From assembly GCF_003634555.1 (NCBI RefSeq), contig NZ_RBKS01000001.1:1860001-1924000 (forward strand): a DNA stretch of 64,000 nt. Reading direction: 5' to 3'. The translations under genes and the position numbers were made by a program. Of the stretch, positions 7,490-15,918 are shown piece after piece. Numbering within the stretch: position 1 is the first letter of the stretch; every line of letters begins with the position of its first letter. The stretch comes from Frondihabitans australicus. Its GTDB lineage: Bacteria > Actinomycetota > Actinomycetes > Actinomycetales > Microbacteriaceae. Under the pieces are notes generated by a model. The model saw only the letters and a program-made list of their open reading frames with translations. It searched no databases and was not told the DNA's origin.

Positions 7490-8815
7490 TTACTCGTGGT
7501 CGTGACCCTCGTGCGACTCGTCGTCTGCGCCGACACCCGCCGTGGCGGTGAACGCCGACAGGTCGACGTCGGCGCCCTTGTCGTCTTTCACCTTCGCCTT
7601 GGAGAGGACGACGGCGAGAGCCTTCGAGCGGGCGACCTCGCCGACCATGGCGGGGATCTGGCCGTTCTGGTCGAGGACCTTGATGAACTCGCCGGGCTCC
7701 ATGCCGTACTGCGCGGCGCCCTGGATGAGGTACTGGGTCAGTTCGTCCTGCTCGACCTTGACCTCCTCCTTCTCGGCGATGGCGTCGAGGAGGATCTGGT
7801 TGCGGAAGGCGACCTCGCTGGACTCCTTCACCTCGGCGCGGTGCGTGTCGTCCTCGAGACGGTTCTCCTGCTCGAGGTGACGGTGCACCTCGTCCTCGAC
7901 GAGCTTCTCGGGGACCGGGATCTCGACGAGCTCGAGGAGCTTCTCGAGGAGGAGGTCGCGGGCCTGCGAGCCCTGGCCGAAGCCCTTGGAGCGGCCGAGC
8001 TGCTCCTTGAGGTCCGCCTTCAGCTCGTCCAGCGTGTCGAACTGGCTGGCGATCTGCGCGAAGTCGTCGTCGGCCTCGGGGAGCTCGCGCTCCTTGACCG
8101 CGGTCAGCGTGACCGAGATGAGAGCGGTCTCGCCCTCGTGGTCGCCGCCGAGGAGCTTCGACTCGAACGTGGTGGTCTCGCCGGCCGTGAGCGAGTCGAG
8201 GGCCTCGTCGATGCCCTCGATGAGGTCGCCCGAGCCGAGCTCGTACGAGATGCCCTTGGCGTTGTCGACCTCGTCGTCGCCGATGGTGGCGGTGAGGTCG
8301 ATCTGGGCGAAGTCGCCCGTGGCGGCCGGGCGGTCGACGGTGATGAGCGTGCCGAAGCGGGTGCGGAGGTTCGTGAGCTCCTCCTCCACCTCCTCGTCGG
8401 AGACGTCGACCGAGTCGACCGTCAGCTCGAGGCCGTCGTAGTCGGGCAGCGTGAACTCGGGACGCACATCGACCTCGATGGCGAGCAGGAGGTCACCCGA
8501 GAAGTCCTTGATGTTCGGCCACTCGACGACGTCGGCCTCGGGGCGGCCCAGCGGGCGCAGCTCGACCTCTTCGACGGCGGCACGGTAGAAGGAGTCCATG
8601 CTCTCGTTGACGGCGTGGTTGAGGACCTCTTCGCGGCCGACGCGCTGGTCGATGATGGGCGGCGGAACCTTGCCCTTGCGGAAGCCGGGGATCTGCACCT
8701 GCTCGGCGATGTGGCCGTAGGCGTGCGTGATGCCGGGCTTGAGGTCGTCGGGGCTCACCGCGATGTTGAGCTTGACGCGGGTGGGGCTGAGCTGCTCAAC
8801 CGTGGTCTTGACCAA
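7490..8815 (-). CDS. tig: Trigger factor, ribosome-associated chaperone and prolyl isomerase
   Basis: A 441-residue protein with the three trigger factor domains: ribosome-binding N-terminus with the GFRKGKVPP signature at about 45-53, FKBP-type PPIase domain at about 150-245, and an elongated C-terminal chaperone domain with an acidic, His-rich tail ([11 protein letters not shown]). It binds the ribosome exit site and shields nascent chains. The start is TTG 8815 with AGGAG about 11 nt upstream; [17 protein letters not shown] matches the usual family N-terminus, so an uncommon start codon is likely real. It precedes clpP1 as in other Actinobacteria but is separated by a terminator. Confidence 0.96.
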   Translation of the reverse strand: MVKTTVEQLSPTRVKLNIAVSPDDLKPGITHAYGHIAEQVQIPGFRKGKVPPPIIDQRVGREEVLNHAVNESMDSFYRAAVEEVELRPLGRPEADVVEWPNIKDFSGDLLLAIEVDVRPEFTLPDYDGLELTVDSVDVSDEEVEEELTNLRTRFGTLITVDRPAATGDFAQIDLTATIGDDEVDNAKGISYELGSGDLIEGIDEALDSLTAGETTTFESKLLGGDHEGETALISVTLTAVKERELPEADDDFAQIASQFDTLDELKADLKEQLGRSKGFGQGSQARDLLLEKLLELVEIPVPEKLVEDEVHRHLEQENRLEDDTHRAEVKESSEVAFRNQILLDAIAEKEEVKVEQDELTQYLIQGAAQYGMEPGEFIKVLDQNGQIPAMVGEVARSKALAVVLSKAKVKDDKGADVDLSAFTATAGVGADDESHEGHDHE

Positions 8816-8883
8816 TTGGAACGTCTCCTGGTGTTGATGAGTAGAACGACTTGCGTGGAGTTGTCATGAGACAACGACTTGCG

Positions 8884-8956
8884 TCGGGGCGACAGGACTC
8901 GAACCTGCGATCTTCCGCCCCCAAAACGGACGCGCTAGCCACTACGCTACGCCCCG
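8884..8956 (-). tRNA. tRNA-Pro (UGG anticodon)
   Basis: The minus strand folds as a cloverleaf: acceptor CGGGGCG/CGCCCCG, anticodon loop TTTGGGG giving anticodon TGG, and T-arm GCAGG-TTCGAGT-CCTGT. CCA is not encoded. It lies between tig and tRNA-Gly on the opposite strand. Confidence 0.92.
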
Positions 8957-9110
8957 GTATTTCAGTGCACTTCCGCGGTGTCTCGCTGAGTCCCGTTGAG
9001 GTCGGGGCGAAACGGCCCCGTGAAGTCTAGCCCGTCCGTGGCGGTCGAGTCTGAGCGGTTCGACACATGCCCTATGCTGGACTCCGCACACCGGCCGTGA
9101 GGCTGTCTGC

Positions 9111-9181
9111 GGGGCGGTAGCTCAATGGTAGAGCCTCAGTCTTCCAAACTGATTACGCGGGTTCGATTCCCGTCCGCCCCT
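9111..9181 (+). tRNA. tRNA-Gly (UCC anticodon)
   Basis: Acceptor GGGGCGG/CCGCCCC, D-arm GCTC-AATGGTA-GAGC, anticodon loop CTTCCAA (TCC), T-arm GCGGG-TTCGATT-CCCGT. It is 71 nt without CCA. A CCCCTTTTCC stretch follows and may help end transcription. The next 160 bp hold no gene I can support. Confidence 0.93.
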
Positions 9182-9342
9182 CCCCTTTTCCTGTCTCCCT
9201 GCGGTCGACCTCGTGAGGGGCTCGGTGTTTATTCCGCGCCGCCGCCCCTGCGGCGCGTCGGCACGGGGTGGCGTCGCTCGGCTCGCCGAACGGGTTTCGC
9301 GCGACGCGGGTGGTGGGGCTTCGCTCGCCGCGGACCGCGTGG

Positions 9343-9615
9343 CTAGCGGTCGGGACGCGCGCGGTGGCGGCGAGGAACGAACGAGGCGACGAAGACGAGC
9401 CCGCCGGCGGCGAAGCAGGGGACGGCGACGGCGCCGATGGGGACGGTCGTCCAGACGAGCAGGAGGAAGACGCCCTCGACGATTCCCGCGAGGCCCAGCA
9501 GGCGCACGTAGCCGCGGGGCCACGTCGGCGCGACGATCGTGAGCCACGCCTCACGCGCGACGAGATGTGCGAGCGGCATCGGCCCGTGCGGCGTGTCGTG
9601 ATCCTGCGCCCTCAT
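9343..9615 (-). CDS. Small two-helix membrane protein
   Basis: A 90-residue protein with a short hydrophilic N-terminus and two hydrophobic segments (about 40-57, VRLLGLAGIVEGVFLLLVW, and 58-80, PIGAVAVPCFAAGGLVFVASF), ending in a basic tail (PRRHRARPDR). The fold is probably an inner-membrane hairpin; function is unknown. ATG 9615 is supported by TAGGGT ending 7 nt upstream. Codons 2-5 overlap an exact copy of the dispersed 12-mer (9600-9611), so the motif shapes the N-terminus (MRAQDHD); an internal ATG at 9579 is an alternative. Confidence 0.6.
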   Translation of the reverse strand: MRAQDHDTPHGPMPLAHLVAREAWLTIVAPTWPRGYVRLLGLAGIVEGVFLLLVWTTVPIGAVAVPCFAAGGLVFVASFVPRRHRARPDR

Positions 9616-9622
9616 GCTCGTG

Positions 9623-9628
9623 ACCCTA
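9623..9628 (-). promoter_or_regulatory. -10 box of the small membrane protein gene
   Basis: TAGGGT on the minus strand ends 7 nt before ATG 9615, a leaderless arrangement just beside hairpin copy B. Confidence 0.45.
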
Positions 9629-9640
9629 CGCCTGCCCTCT

Positions 9641-9698
9641 GCGACACAAAGCGATACCTGCGACGTCCTGACACGTCGCACGTGTCGCGTTGTGTCGC
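9641..9698. repeat. Dispersed 58-nt hairpin, copy B
   Basis: Arms 9641-9665 and 9674-9698 (25 nt) with loop 9666-9673 (8 nt). It starts 2 nt after the LtrA-like gene's stop on the minus strand and so is positioned as its terminator, directly ahead of the next gene's promoter. Confidence 0.85.
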
Positions 9699-9700
9699 GA

Positions 9701-10864
9701 TTAGAGGGAGGAACGGCGACCGCGACCCGACACGACGGTGACGACCGCGACGACCATGAGCGCCGCCACCACCTGCGGCGCGTGCGGGACGAAGGAGGCG
9801 AGCGCGACGAGCACCGCGAGCGCCGGCACCGCCGCGTTCACGATCCGCGACGACTGTCGCCGCACCACCAGGAACCACACCATCGCCAGGTAGACGGCGC
9901 ACGGGACCGCCAGTGTCGCCGCCGCGGCCACGGACGACAGATGCACCGAGGACGAGTCGAGCTGGATCTCGATGCCCGCCGACAGGGCCGCGGCCGACGC
10001 GAACACGACGTAGTGCCCGTAGCCCCAGCCGAGCGCGGTCCGGATCGACGTCAGCAGCCCGTGCTGCGGGAAGGCGAAGTAGATCCACCAGAAGCAGACG
10101 ATGATCACGAGCGAGGTCGCCGCGAGCAGCACGAGCTCGGCCAGGTGCTCGGTCGAGTGCGACACCTCGACGACGGCGTTGGTCGACGCGAGGATCGACT
10201 CGCCGAGCACGATCAGCGTGAAGAGCCCGTAGCGCTCGGTGATGTGGCGCGAGTGCCACGGCGTCGACCCCGCACCCTCCGCGAACACGGGCACCCCGAG
10301 CTCGAGAACGATGCCGACGAAGAAGGTCGGGTACTTCATGTCGTCCGGGACGACGAGCAGCAGCACCCAGTAGCACTGGACCACGAGGATCCCGACGGCG
10401 TACCGCAGCGTCGCACGCCTCGTCGACGGCTCCGACCAGCTCGCCCGGAACCACTGGAACGACATCGGCAGCCGCATGATGATGTAGCCGGTCACCCCGA
10501 GTGTGAAGTCGGGGTGCTCGAGGTTCATGAGCGCGGGCAGGCCCGCCGCGTAAGTGAGCGCGCCGCCCATCTGCACGACGGTCGCGATCCGGTACAGCCA
10601 GTCGTCGGTGTCGAACGACGTCGCGAACCAGGTGAAGTTCATCCACGCCCACCACAGGCCGAAGAACGCCGTCGTGTAGGCGAGCACGCCGCGCGCGACC
10701 TCCCCTTCCCCGAGGTCGTGGTGGAGGCCCACCGAGGCGAACGACACCCCGACCACGAAGACGAGGTCGAAGAGCAGCTCGAGCGAGCTCGCGGCGCGAT
10801 GCGGCTCGTCGGGGTCGCGCATGGTCATGCGGCGCAGGGCGGAGCGGTGCACGGCACTCGTCAT
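9701..10864 (-). CDS. LtrA-like multi-pass membrane protein
   Basis: A 387-residue integral membrane protein of the low-temperature-requirement A family. The N-terminus has the family signature ASSLELLFDLVFVVGVSFAS at about 26-45, followed by some ten hydrophobic segments with short charged loops (for example WWAWMNFTWFATSFDTDDW). The biochemical role of the family is not established; a Listeria member is needed for growth in the cold. ATG 10864 is preceded by TAGCGT at 6 nt. It is divergent from the SGNH lipoprotein gene, and their -10 boxes lie 6 bp apart. Confidence 0.88.
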   Translation of the reverse strand: MTSAVHRSALRRMTMRDPDEPHRAASSLELLFDLVFVVGVSFASVGLHHDLGEGEVARGVLAYTTAFFGLWWAWMNFTWFATSFDTDDWLYRIATVVQMGGALTYAAGLPALMNLEHPDFTLGVTGYIIMRLPMSFQWFRASWSEPSTRRATLRYAVGILVVQCYWVLLLVVPDDMKYPTFFVGIVLELGVPVFAEGAGSTPWHSRHITERYGLFTLIVLGESILASTNAVVEVSHSTEHLAELVLLAATSLVIIVCFWWIYFAFPQHGLLTSIRTALGWGYGHYVVFASAAALSAGIEIQLDSSSVHLSSVAAAATLAVPCAVYLAMVWFLVVRRQSSRIVNAAVPALAVLVALASFVPHAPQVVAALMVVAVVTVVSGRGRRSSL

Positions 10865-10870
10865 GCTCTT

Positions 10871-10888
10871 ACGCTAGCGAGCGATAAT
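10871..10888. promoter_or_regulatory. Back-to-back -10 boxes of the ltrA-like and SGNH genes
   Basis: TAGCGT (minus strand, 10876-10871) is 6 nt from ATG 10864 and GATAAT (plus strand, 10883-10888) is 6 nt from GTG 10895. Only 30 bp separate the two start codons, so the two promoters overlap and should compete for polymerase. Confidence 0.5.
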
Positions 10889-10894
10889 GGCGCC

Positions 10895-11653
10895 GTGACC
10901 TCGCGACTCCGACCCGCCATCCTCCTGGCCGCCGCCGCCCTCACCGTGACCCTTCTGGCCGGCTGCAGCACGACGACCTCGGCCGAGCCCCAGGCGGCAG
11001 GAGCCGGCGTACACACCGCCGATCCTGCGCCCGCCTCGCCCGACACCTCGTCCGTCCAGGACCAGTCGACCAAGGGCACGCCCGAGAACCCTGTGCGGGT
11101 CGCGATCGTCGGCGACTCGCTCACGGCGGGCGGCTCGCGGACCATCCCTCAGGACGGCCTCGACAAGGACACCTGGATGACCTACGCGCAGGGCGACGGC
11201 GTGAAGTGGGTCGGCGGATGGGCGATGGGAGGCACGACGACGCAGATCGAGGCCTACCACGTGACCCCGGTGAAGGACGTCGACGTGCTCGTGCTCATGT
11301 CGGGCACCAACAACGTACGGCTCGGCATCTCGCTGGCGAAGGCGAAGAAGTACTACGACTACATCGTCAAGGTGATCCACCCGAAGCACGTGATCATCGG
11401 CGCGATCCCGCCGTACAACCGCGACCCCGACGGAGGCGCGACCTACGAGAAGCAGCTGAAGGCGTGGGTGCTCACCAAGAAGAAGTCGTGGACCTTCTAC
11501 GACCCGTGGGGTCCGCTGCGCGACGGCAAGTACTACGTCGCGTCGCTGACGGCCGACGGCATCCATCCGACCGCGGCGGGCTACCGGATCGTGGGGCACA
11601 ACTTCCGTGACGCGATCCTGCAGGAGGTGTCGGACACGCGGCAGAACGGGTGA
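10895..11653 (+). CDS. SGNH/GDSL-type hydrolase lipoprotein
   Basis: A 252-residue secreted lipoprotein. The signal sequence LLAAAALTVTLLAGC ends in a lipobox (LAGC, Cys about 24) and a Pro/Ala/Ser linker follows. SGNH blocks are clear: block I VAIVGDSLTAGG, block III MSGTNNVRLG, block V LTADGIHPTAAGY with the catalytic Asp and His. It should be an esterase or lipase anchored outside the membrane; the substrate is not evident. GTG 10895 is the only sensible start, placed 6 nt after GATAAT. The linker holds an exact 12-mer (11021-11032) read as ADPAPAS. Confidence 0.88.
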   Translation: MTSRLRPAILLAAAALTVTLLAGCSTTTSAEPQAAGAGVHTADPAPASPDTSSVQDQSTKGTPENPVRVAIVGDSLTAGGSRTIPQDGLDKDTWMTYAQGDGVKWVGGWAMGGTTTQIEAYHVTPVKDVDVLVLMSGTNNVRLGISLAKAKKYYDYIVKVIHPKHVIIGAIPPYNRDPDGGATYEKQLKAWVLTKKKSWTFYDPWGPLRDGKYYVASLTADGIHPTAAGYRIVGHNFRDAILQEVSDTRQNG

Positions 11654-11698
11654 CGGTAAGGCCGTCGGGCGCCGTTGCTAAGGGTAGGAGGCCCTTCG

Positions 11699-11717
11699 TT
11701 AGACGAGCCTCAGCTTG
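11699..11717. promoter_or_regulatory. Weak DtxR/IdeR-like box upstream of dps
   Basis: TTAGACGAGCCTCAGCTTG matches 13 of 19 positions of the iron-regulator consensus TWAGGTWAGSCTWACCTWA. It is about 70 nt upstream of the dps start, a sensible place for iron control, but the match is imperfect. Confidence 0.25.
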
Positions 11718-11787
11718 CTTGCGGAATTTTCCCAGACGTCTAGCGTTGGGTGCACCAAGGCCGCAGAATCAACGAAAAGAGGGCATC

Positions 11788-12273
11788 GTGTCCGATTCCA
11801 TCACCGTCACCCAGAGCTCCGTCGACCCCGACGTCGCAGCCGCCACCGCCCAGTTCCTCACCCCGATCGTGACCAACCTCACGGCCCTCGCCGTCAACGG
11901 CAAGCAGGCCCACTGGCACGTCCGCGGCATCAGCTTCATCGCCGTCCACGAGCTCCTCGACGACATCGTCGACCACGCGCAGGAGTACGCCGACACCGCC
12001 GCCGAGCGCATCGTCGCCCTGGGCCTCCCGGTCGACGGCCGCCTCGAGACCGTCGCGGCGACCACCACCGTGCCGTCGCTCAAGGCCGGCTTCCAGCAGG
12101 TCGACGCCACCGTCGCCGGCATCGTCGCGCAGATCGATGCGGCCCGCGCCTCCGTTCAGACCGCTATCGACGAGCTCGGCGAGATCGACGCCTCGTCGCA
12201 GGACGTCGCCATCGAGATCGCCCGCGGTCTCGACAAGGACCGCTGGTTCCTCGCCGCGCACGTCTCGAAGTAG
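11788..12273 (+). CDS. dps: Dps-like ferritin (DNA-binding protein from starved cells)
   Basis: A 161-residue four-helix protein of the Dps family, which forms dodecamers that oxidise and store iron and protect DNA from peroxide. The ferroxidase site residues are seen in NGKQAHWHVRG and the downstream HELLDDIVDHAQEYADTAAER helix. No basic DNA-binding tail is obvious. GTG 11788 follows an AAAAGAGGG ribosome site. A strong 15-bp terminator follows. The promoter region holds a weak iron-box candidate. Confidence 0.93.
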   Translation: MSDSITVTQSSVDPDVAAATAQFLTPIVTNLTALAVNGKQAHWHVRGISFIAVHELLDDIVDHAQEYADTAAERIVALGLPVDGRLETVAATTTVPSLKAGFQQVDATVAGIVAQIDAARASVQTAIDELGEIDASSQDVAIEIARGLDKDRWFLAAHVSK

Positions 12274-12293
12274 TCGCTGCCGAAGCAGCTTCC

Positions 12294-12329
12294 GAAGCCG
12301 CCGTCTCCCTCGCCGGAGACGGCGGCTTC
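12294..12329 (+). terminator. Terminator of dps
   Basis: A perfect 15-bp stem (12294-12308 with 12315-12329) with a 6-nt loop starts 20 nt after the dps stop and precedes the acyltransferase gene. Confidence 0.85.
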
Positions 12330-12365
12330 CTGGTTAACCCACAACGAAGTGCAAGACTGGGGTAC

Positions 12366-13652
12366 GTGAATTCTTCCGGCACCGTCGCTCCGTCGTGGGG
12401 TCAGCGCATCCTGGGGCTCGAGGGTCTGCGTGCCGTCGCCGCGACAGCGGTGCTCGTCTACCACGTCGGCCACGTCTACACCCCGAAGGTCGAGGTGGAG
12501 TACGGCGAGCTGTTCCGGCTGCTCGATCAGGGGCTGACGCTGTTCTTCGTGCTGTCCGGGTTCCTCCTCTTCTGGCCCTTCGCCTCTCGGCTGATCGAGG
12601 GGCGCGAGCATCCGTCGATCCGCAGCTACGCCTTCAACCGCGCGCTCAGGATCTGGCCGGCCTACCTCGTGATCCTGGCGATCGCCGCCTTCGTCCTCCG
12701 CGTCGCCCTCCGCCCCGACGGCACTCTCGGCACACTGTCCTGGCGCGGATTCCTGCTGAACGCGACCCTGCTGCAGAACTACTCGATCGAGTGGCAGCGC
12801 TCGGGCCTCGAGGTGGCGTGGACGCTGACGGTCGAGCTGACGTTCTACGCGCTCCTGCCCATCATGGTCGTCGCCGTCGAGAAGCTGTTCCCGCGCCTGC
12901 GTCGCGCCTACGCCGCCTTCCTGCCCGTCGCGTTCATGCTGCTGCTCGGCGGTGTCGGGCGCGCCGTGGTGATCATCCTCAACCGCCGCGTCTTCCTCGA
13001 CGCCAGCGAATGGGGCAAGACGGGCTTCTCGCTGACCGCCCGCAGCCTCTTCGCGCAGGCGGACATGTTCGGCGTGGGAATGGCCGCGGCACTGGTGTTC
13101 ATCGCGTTCCGCAAGGGTGTGTTCTCGCCTCGGCAGGCACCGCTCGTGCGCGGTGGGCTCGTGGTCGGAGGCATCCTCGCGATCGTGTTCTTCCAGTACG
13201 GCGTGCAGGCCGACTTCCTCACCATCGCCTCGGCGGTCGGCTTCGGCTGCATCCTGCTGCTCGTCGTGCTGCCGGGGGCGGACGGCGGCCACTCGCTCTG
13301 GGCCCGTGTGCTCGACTGGCGGCCGATCCGCTGGGTCGGCGTCGTGTCGTTCAGCCTCTATCTCTGGCACCTGGTCCTGATCCGCTTCTTCATCCAGCAC
13401 GGCATCACGTTCGGCGGCGGGCGCCTCGGGTTCTTCGTGTCGACGGTGGTCGTCCTCGCCCTGGCGCTCGCGCTCTCCGCGGCCACGTACTACGGAGTCG
13501 AGAAGCAGGCCCTCCGACTCAAGCGTCGCAACCGACCGCTGCCGGCCGACGTGCCGGCACTCGCCGGTCGTCGCGAGAGCTGGCGGCCGACCGCGGCCGC
13601 CGCGGCCGCCCCTGCCGCCGCGCGTTCCGACGGCGCGTCCTCGCGCGACTAG
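12366..13652 (+). CDS. Acyltransferase family 3 membrane protein (OafA/YrhL type)
   Basis: A 428-residue protein with about ten membrane helices. The family signature ILGLEGLRAVAATAVLVYHV with the catalytic His is at about residues 14-33, then LFFVLSGFLLFWPF and FNRALRIWPAYLV. Members transfer acyl groups, often acetyl, to sugars of cell-surface polymers. GTG 12366 is chosen because it places the signature near the N-terminus; the ribosome site is weak. The C-terminus beyond about 385 is a Pro/Ala-rich cytoplasmic tail (TAAAAAAPAAARS). Hairpin copy C follows 30 nt after the stop. Confidence 0.88.
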   Translation: MNSSGTVAPSWGQRILGLEGLRAVAATAVLVYHVGHVYTPKVEVEYGELFRLLDQGLTLFFVLSGFLLFWPFASRLIEGREHPSIRSYAFNRALRIWPAYLVILAIAAFVLRVALRPDGTLGTLSWRGFLLNATLLQNYSIEWQRSGLEVAWTLTVELTFYALLPIMVVAVEKLFPRLRRAYAAFLPVAFMLLLGGVGRAVVIILNRRVFLDASEWGKTGFSLTARSLFAQADMFGVGMAAALVFIAFRKGVFSPRQAPLVRGGLVVGGILAIVFFQYGVQADFLTIASAVGFGCILLLVVLPGADGGHSLWARVLDWRPIRWVGVVSFSLYLWHLVLIRFFIQHGITFGGGRLGFFVSTVVVLALALALSAATYYGVEKQALRLKRRNRPLPADVPALAGRRESWRPTAAAAAAPAAARSDGASSRD

Positions 13653-13682
13653 CGCCGGCCGCTGCCGCCCTCCCGAGCTCGA

Positions 13683-13740
13683 GCGACACAACGCGACATC
13701 TGCGACGTGACGGCGCGTCGCAGATGTCGCGTTTTGTCGC
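13683..13740. repeat. Dispersed 58-nt hairpin, copy C
   Basis: Arms 13683-13707 and 13716-13740, loop 13708-13715. Relative to copies A and D, both arms carry a matched T/A substitution (GCGACATCTG with CAGATGTCGC), so pairing is kept. It lies between convergent genes. Confidence 0.88.
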
Positions 13741-13785
13741 GGGGGTTGCGGAAAGGGGGAATGGCGGCGGCTGGCGAGCGCGGCG

Positions 13786-15267
13786 CTAGAAGGCGCGGTG
13801 CGTGAAGCGACCGCCGAGCAGCGTCGCTGCAACCGGCATCGCCCGCAGAGCGTCGACCGGCGCGGACAGCGGATCGGCGTCGAGCACGACGAGGTCGGCG
13901 CGGCTCCCGAGCGTCACCGCATCGCGGCCGTCGGTCGACGCGGCCAGGGCGACGGCTGCGGGAACCCTCTGCTCGGGATGCCACGGCGCACGCCCGCCGC
14001 GAGACCGCGACACGGCGGCGCCGATCGCCACCCACGGGTCGAGGGGCGCGACGGGGGCGTCCGACCCGAGGGCGAGTCGCACGCCCGCGGCCGCGAGGGT
14101 CTCGAGCGCGAAGGCGCGATCGGTGCGGCCCACCCACTGCTCGTCGGCGACGTCACGGTCGTCCATCGCGTGCTCGGGCTGCACGCTCGCCACGACGCCG
14201 AGCCGGGCGAAGCGCTCCACGTCGACCCACCGCAGCAGCTGGGCGTGTTCGACGCTCCCCGGGCAGCCGACGCGCTCGAACGCGTCGAGCGCCTGCGTGT
14301 TCGCGGCATCGCCGATCGCGTGAACGGCGGGCACGAGCCCCGAGCCGGCTGCGCGCGACATCAGCTCGACCAGCTCGTCGAGAGAGCACGTCGGCAGCCC
14401 TGCTCCCCCGCCGCCCGGGTACGGCTCGTGGCACCAGGCGGTGCGCGTGTTGAGCGACCCGTCGGTGATGATCTTCGCCGGGCCCATCTCGACCAGGCCG
14501 CAGGAGCCCGGGAGCACGTCGCCCGTCCGCAGCCCCCGGCCCCTCACCGCGTCGAGGTCGCCCGGGTACACGCCGCAGCGCACCCGCAACGAGTCGTTGC
14601 CGCCCTGGACTCTCGCCACCCACCGATCGATCGAGAGGGTCATCTCGAGATCGACGATCCCGACCACCCCGCGGCTCGCGGCATCGCGCGAGGCCTCGGC
14701 GACCCAGTCGTCGAGGTGCTCGGCCCCGCGTGCGCTGAGCACGGCGTTCGCGTCGAAGGCGGCCTGCTCGCGCACGAGGCCGGTCGGGAAGCGCTCCGGG
14801 TCGAGTCCGACGAGGCGGAGCGCCGCCGCGTTCAGCCAGAGGGCGTGGAGGTCGTGGCTGACGAGGGCCACGGGCGAGCTCGAGGACCCTGCCCGCGCGG
14901 CGTCGTCGAGCAGGGCCAGGGCGGGGGCGTCGTGCCAGAGGGCGTCACGGAAGCCGTAGCCGACGAGGAGGTCTCGGTCGGCGGCGCGCCCCTCGGCCAT
15001 CCGGGCGCGGACGAGGTCGGCGGCCTCTCGGGCGGACGACGCCCGCGACACGTCGAGGCGTCGGCGGACGAGGGCCCACTGCTCCATGTGCACGTGGTTG
15101 TCCCAGAGACCAGGCGCGACGAAGCGGCCGTCGAGGTCGACCACCTCGGCGTCGCCCGGGGCGATTCCGTCGGCGATCGCCGTGACCGCCCCGTCTTCGA
15201 GCAGGACATCCGTGGGGGCGTCGGCCCGGCCGACGAGACGGGCGCGGCGGAGGAGGGTGGAGGTCAC
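13786..15267 (-). CDS. Amidohydrolase family 3 protein (YtcJ-like)
   Basis: A 493-residue metal-dependent hydrolase. The N-terminal beta part (VTSTLLRRARLVG...DLDGRFVAPGLWDNHVHMEQ) contains the metal-binding HVH at about residue 56-58; VPAVHAIGDAAN and LALGSDAPVAPLDPW supply further metal ligands and the catalytic Asp. The family cleaves amide or imide bonds in small cytosolic molecules, and the substrate here is unknown. GTG 15267 overlaps the upstream PaiB-like gene as GTGA, so it is the last gene of a coupled operon. Its 3' end faces hairpin copy C. Confidence 0.88.
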   Translation of the reverse strand: MTSTLLRRARLVGRADAPTDVLLEDGAVTAIADGIAPGDAEVVDLDGRFVAPGLWDNHVHMEQWALVRRRLDVSRASSAREAADLVRARMAEGRAADRDLLVGYGFRDALWHDAPALALLDDAARAGSSSSPVALVSHDLHALWLNAAALRLVGLDPERFPTGLVREQAAFDANAVLSARGAEHLDDWVAEASRDAASRGVVGIVDLEMTLSIDRWVARVQGGNDSLRVRCGVYPGDLDAVRGRGLRTGDVLPGSCGLVEMGPAKIITDGSLNTRTAWCHEPYPGGGGAGLPTCSLDELVELMSRAAGSGLVPAVHAIGDAANTQALDAFERVGCPGSVEHAQLLRWVDVERFARLGVVASVQPEHAMDDRDVADEQWVGRTDRAFALETLAAAGVRLALGSDAPVAPLDPWVAIGAAVSRSRGGRAPWHPEQRVPAAVALAASTDGRDAVTLGSRADLVVLDADPLSAPVDALRAMPVAATLLGGRFTHRAF

Positions 15268-15914
15268 TCCGCGGGCTCCTGCGCCGCCTGCCCTGCGGTG
15301 TCGCCGTGGACCCTGCGCATCTCGTCGGCGAGCGCCGGATGGCCGTACACGGGATCGATGTCGAGCGCGTCGATGATGTGGCGCACGACCTCGGGCGCTT
15401 TGTTCTGGCTGAGCTTCAGGCGCGCGTCGAAGTGCGTGACGTGCAGGCGGATGCCGACGGTGCCCTTCGCGATGCCCCGGGCCGCCTGCTCGTCGATCTC
15501 GAGCGACACCGGCGTCGGCATGAGGCTCTCGAAGTGGTCGACGAGCTCGGAGAGGACGCGGAAGTTCTCGGCCTCGGAGAGGATCTCGGGCGTGCCGTAG
15601 AGGTGCGCGGTGACGTGGTTCCATGTGGGCACGAACTGCTCCGGCGGGTACCAGTTGGGCGAGATGTAGCCGTGCGGTCCCTGGATGATGACCAGCACCT
15701 CGTGGCGCCCGAGCTCGTGCAGCTCGTCGTCGGGCCGGCCGACGTGGCTGACGATCGAGATCTCGTCGTCGGCGGTGTCTTCCAGGATCACCGGATAGTG
15801 CGACGCCACCGTGCCGCCGTCGGTGTGCGAGACGATCGTCGCCCACGGGTTCTCGCGGATCAGCCGCTTCACGGTCGGGACGTCCTCGGTGATGAAGTGG
15901 GGCGTGTGGCGCAT
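15264..15914 (-). CDS. PaiB-like FMN-binding protein
   Basis: A 216-residue protein of the FMN_bind_2 (PaiB) family with conserved HGYISPNWYP and VPTWNHVTAHLYG motifs. The Bacillus homologue is described as a transcriptional regulator of sporulation and protease genes; the fold is that of flavin reductases and a catalytic role is possible. It lies 4 nt after nei and overlaps the amidohydrolase start. A near copy of the dispersed motif (15276-15286) encodes the C-terminal AAQEPAE. Confidence 0.88.
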   Translation of the reverse strand: MRHTPHFITEDVPTVKRLIRENPWATIVSHTDGGTVASHYPVILEDTADDEISIVSHVGRPDDELHELGRHEVLVIIQGPHGYISPNWYPPEQFVPTWNHVTAHLYGTPEILSEAENFRVLSELVDHFESLMPTPVSLEIDEQAARGIAKGTVGIRLHVTHFDARLKLSQNKAPEVVRHIIDALDIDPVYGHPALADEMRRVHGDTAGQAAQEPAE

Positions 15915-15918
15915 GCTC

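Noticed and set aside
11715-13652. One 645-codon frame joining dps and acyltransferase regions
   Set aside because: The first part is dps read out of frame; a terminator separates the regions and the real acyltransferase starts at GTG 12366.
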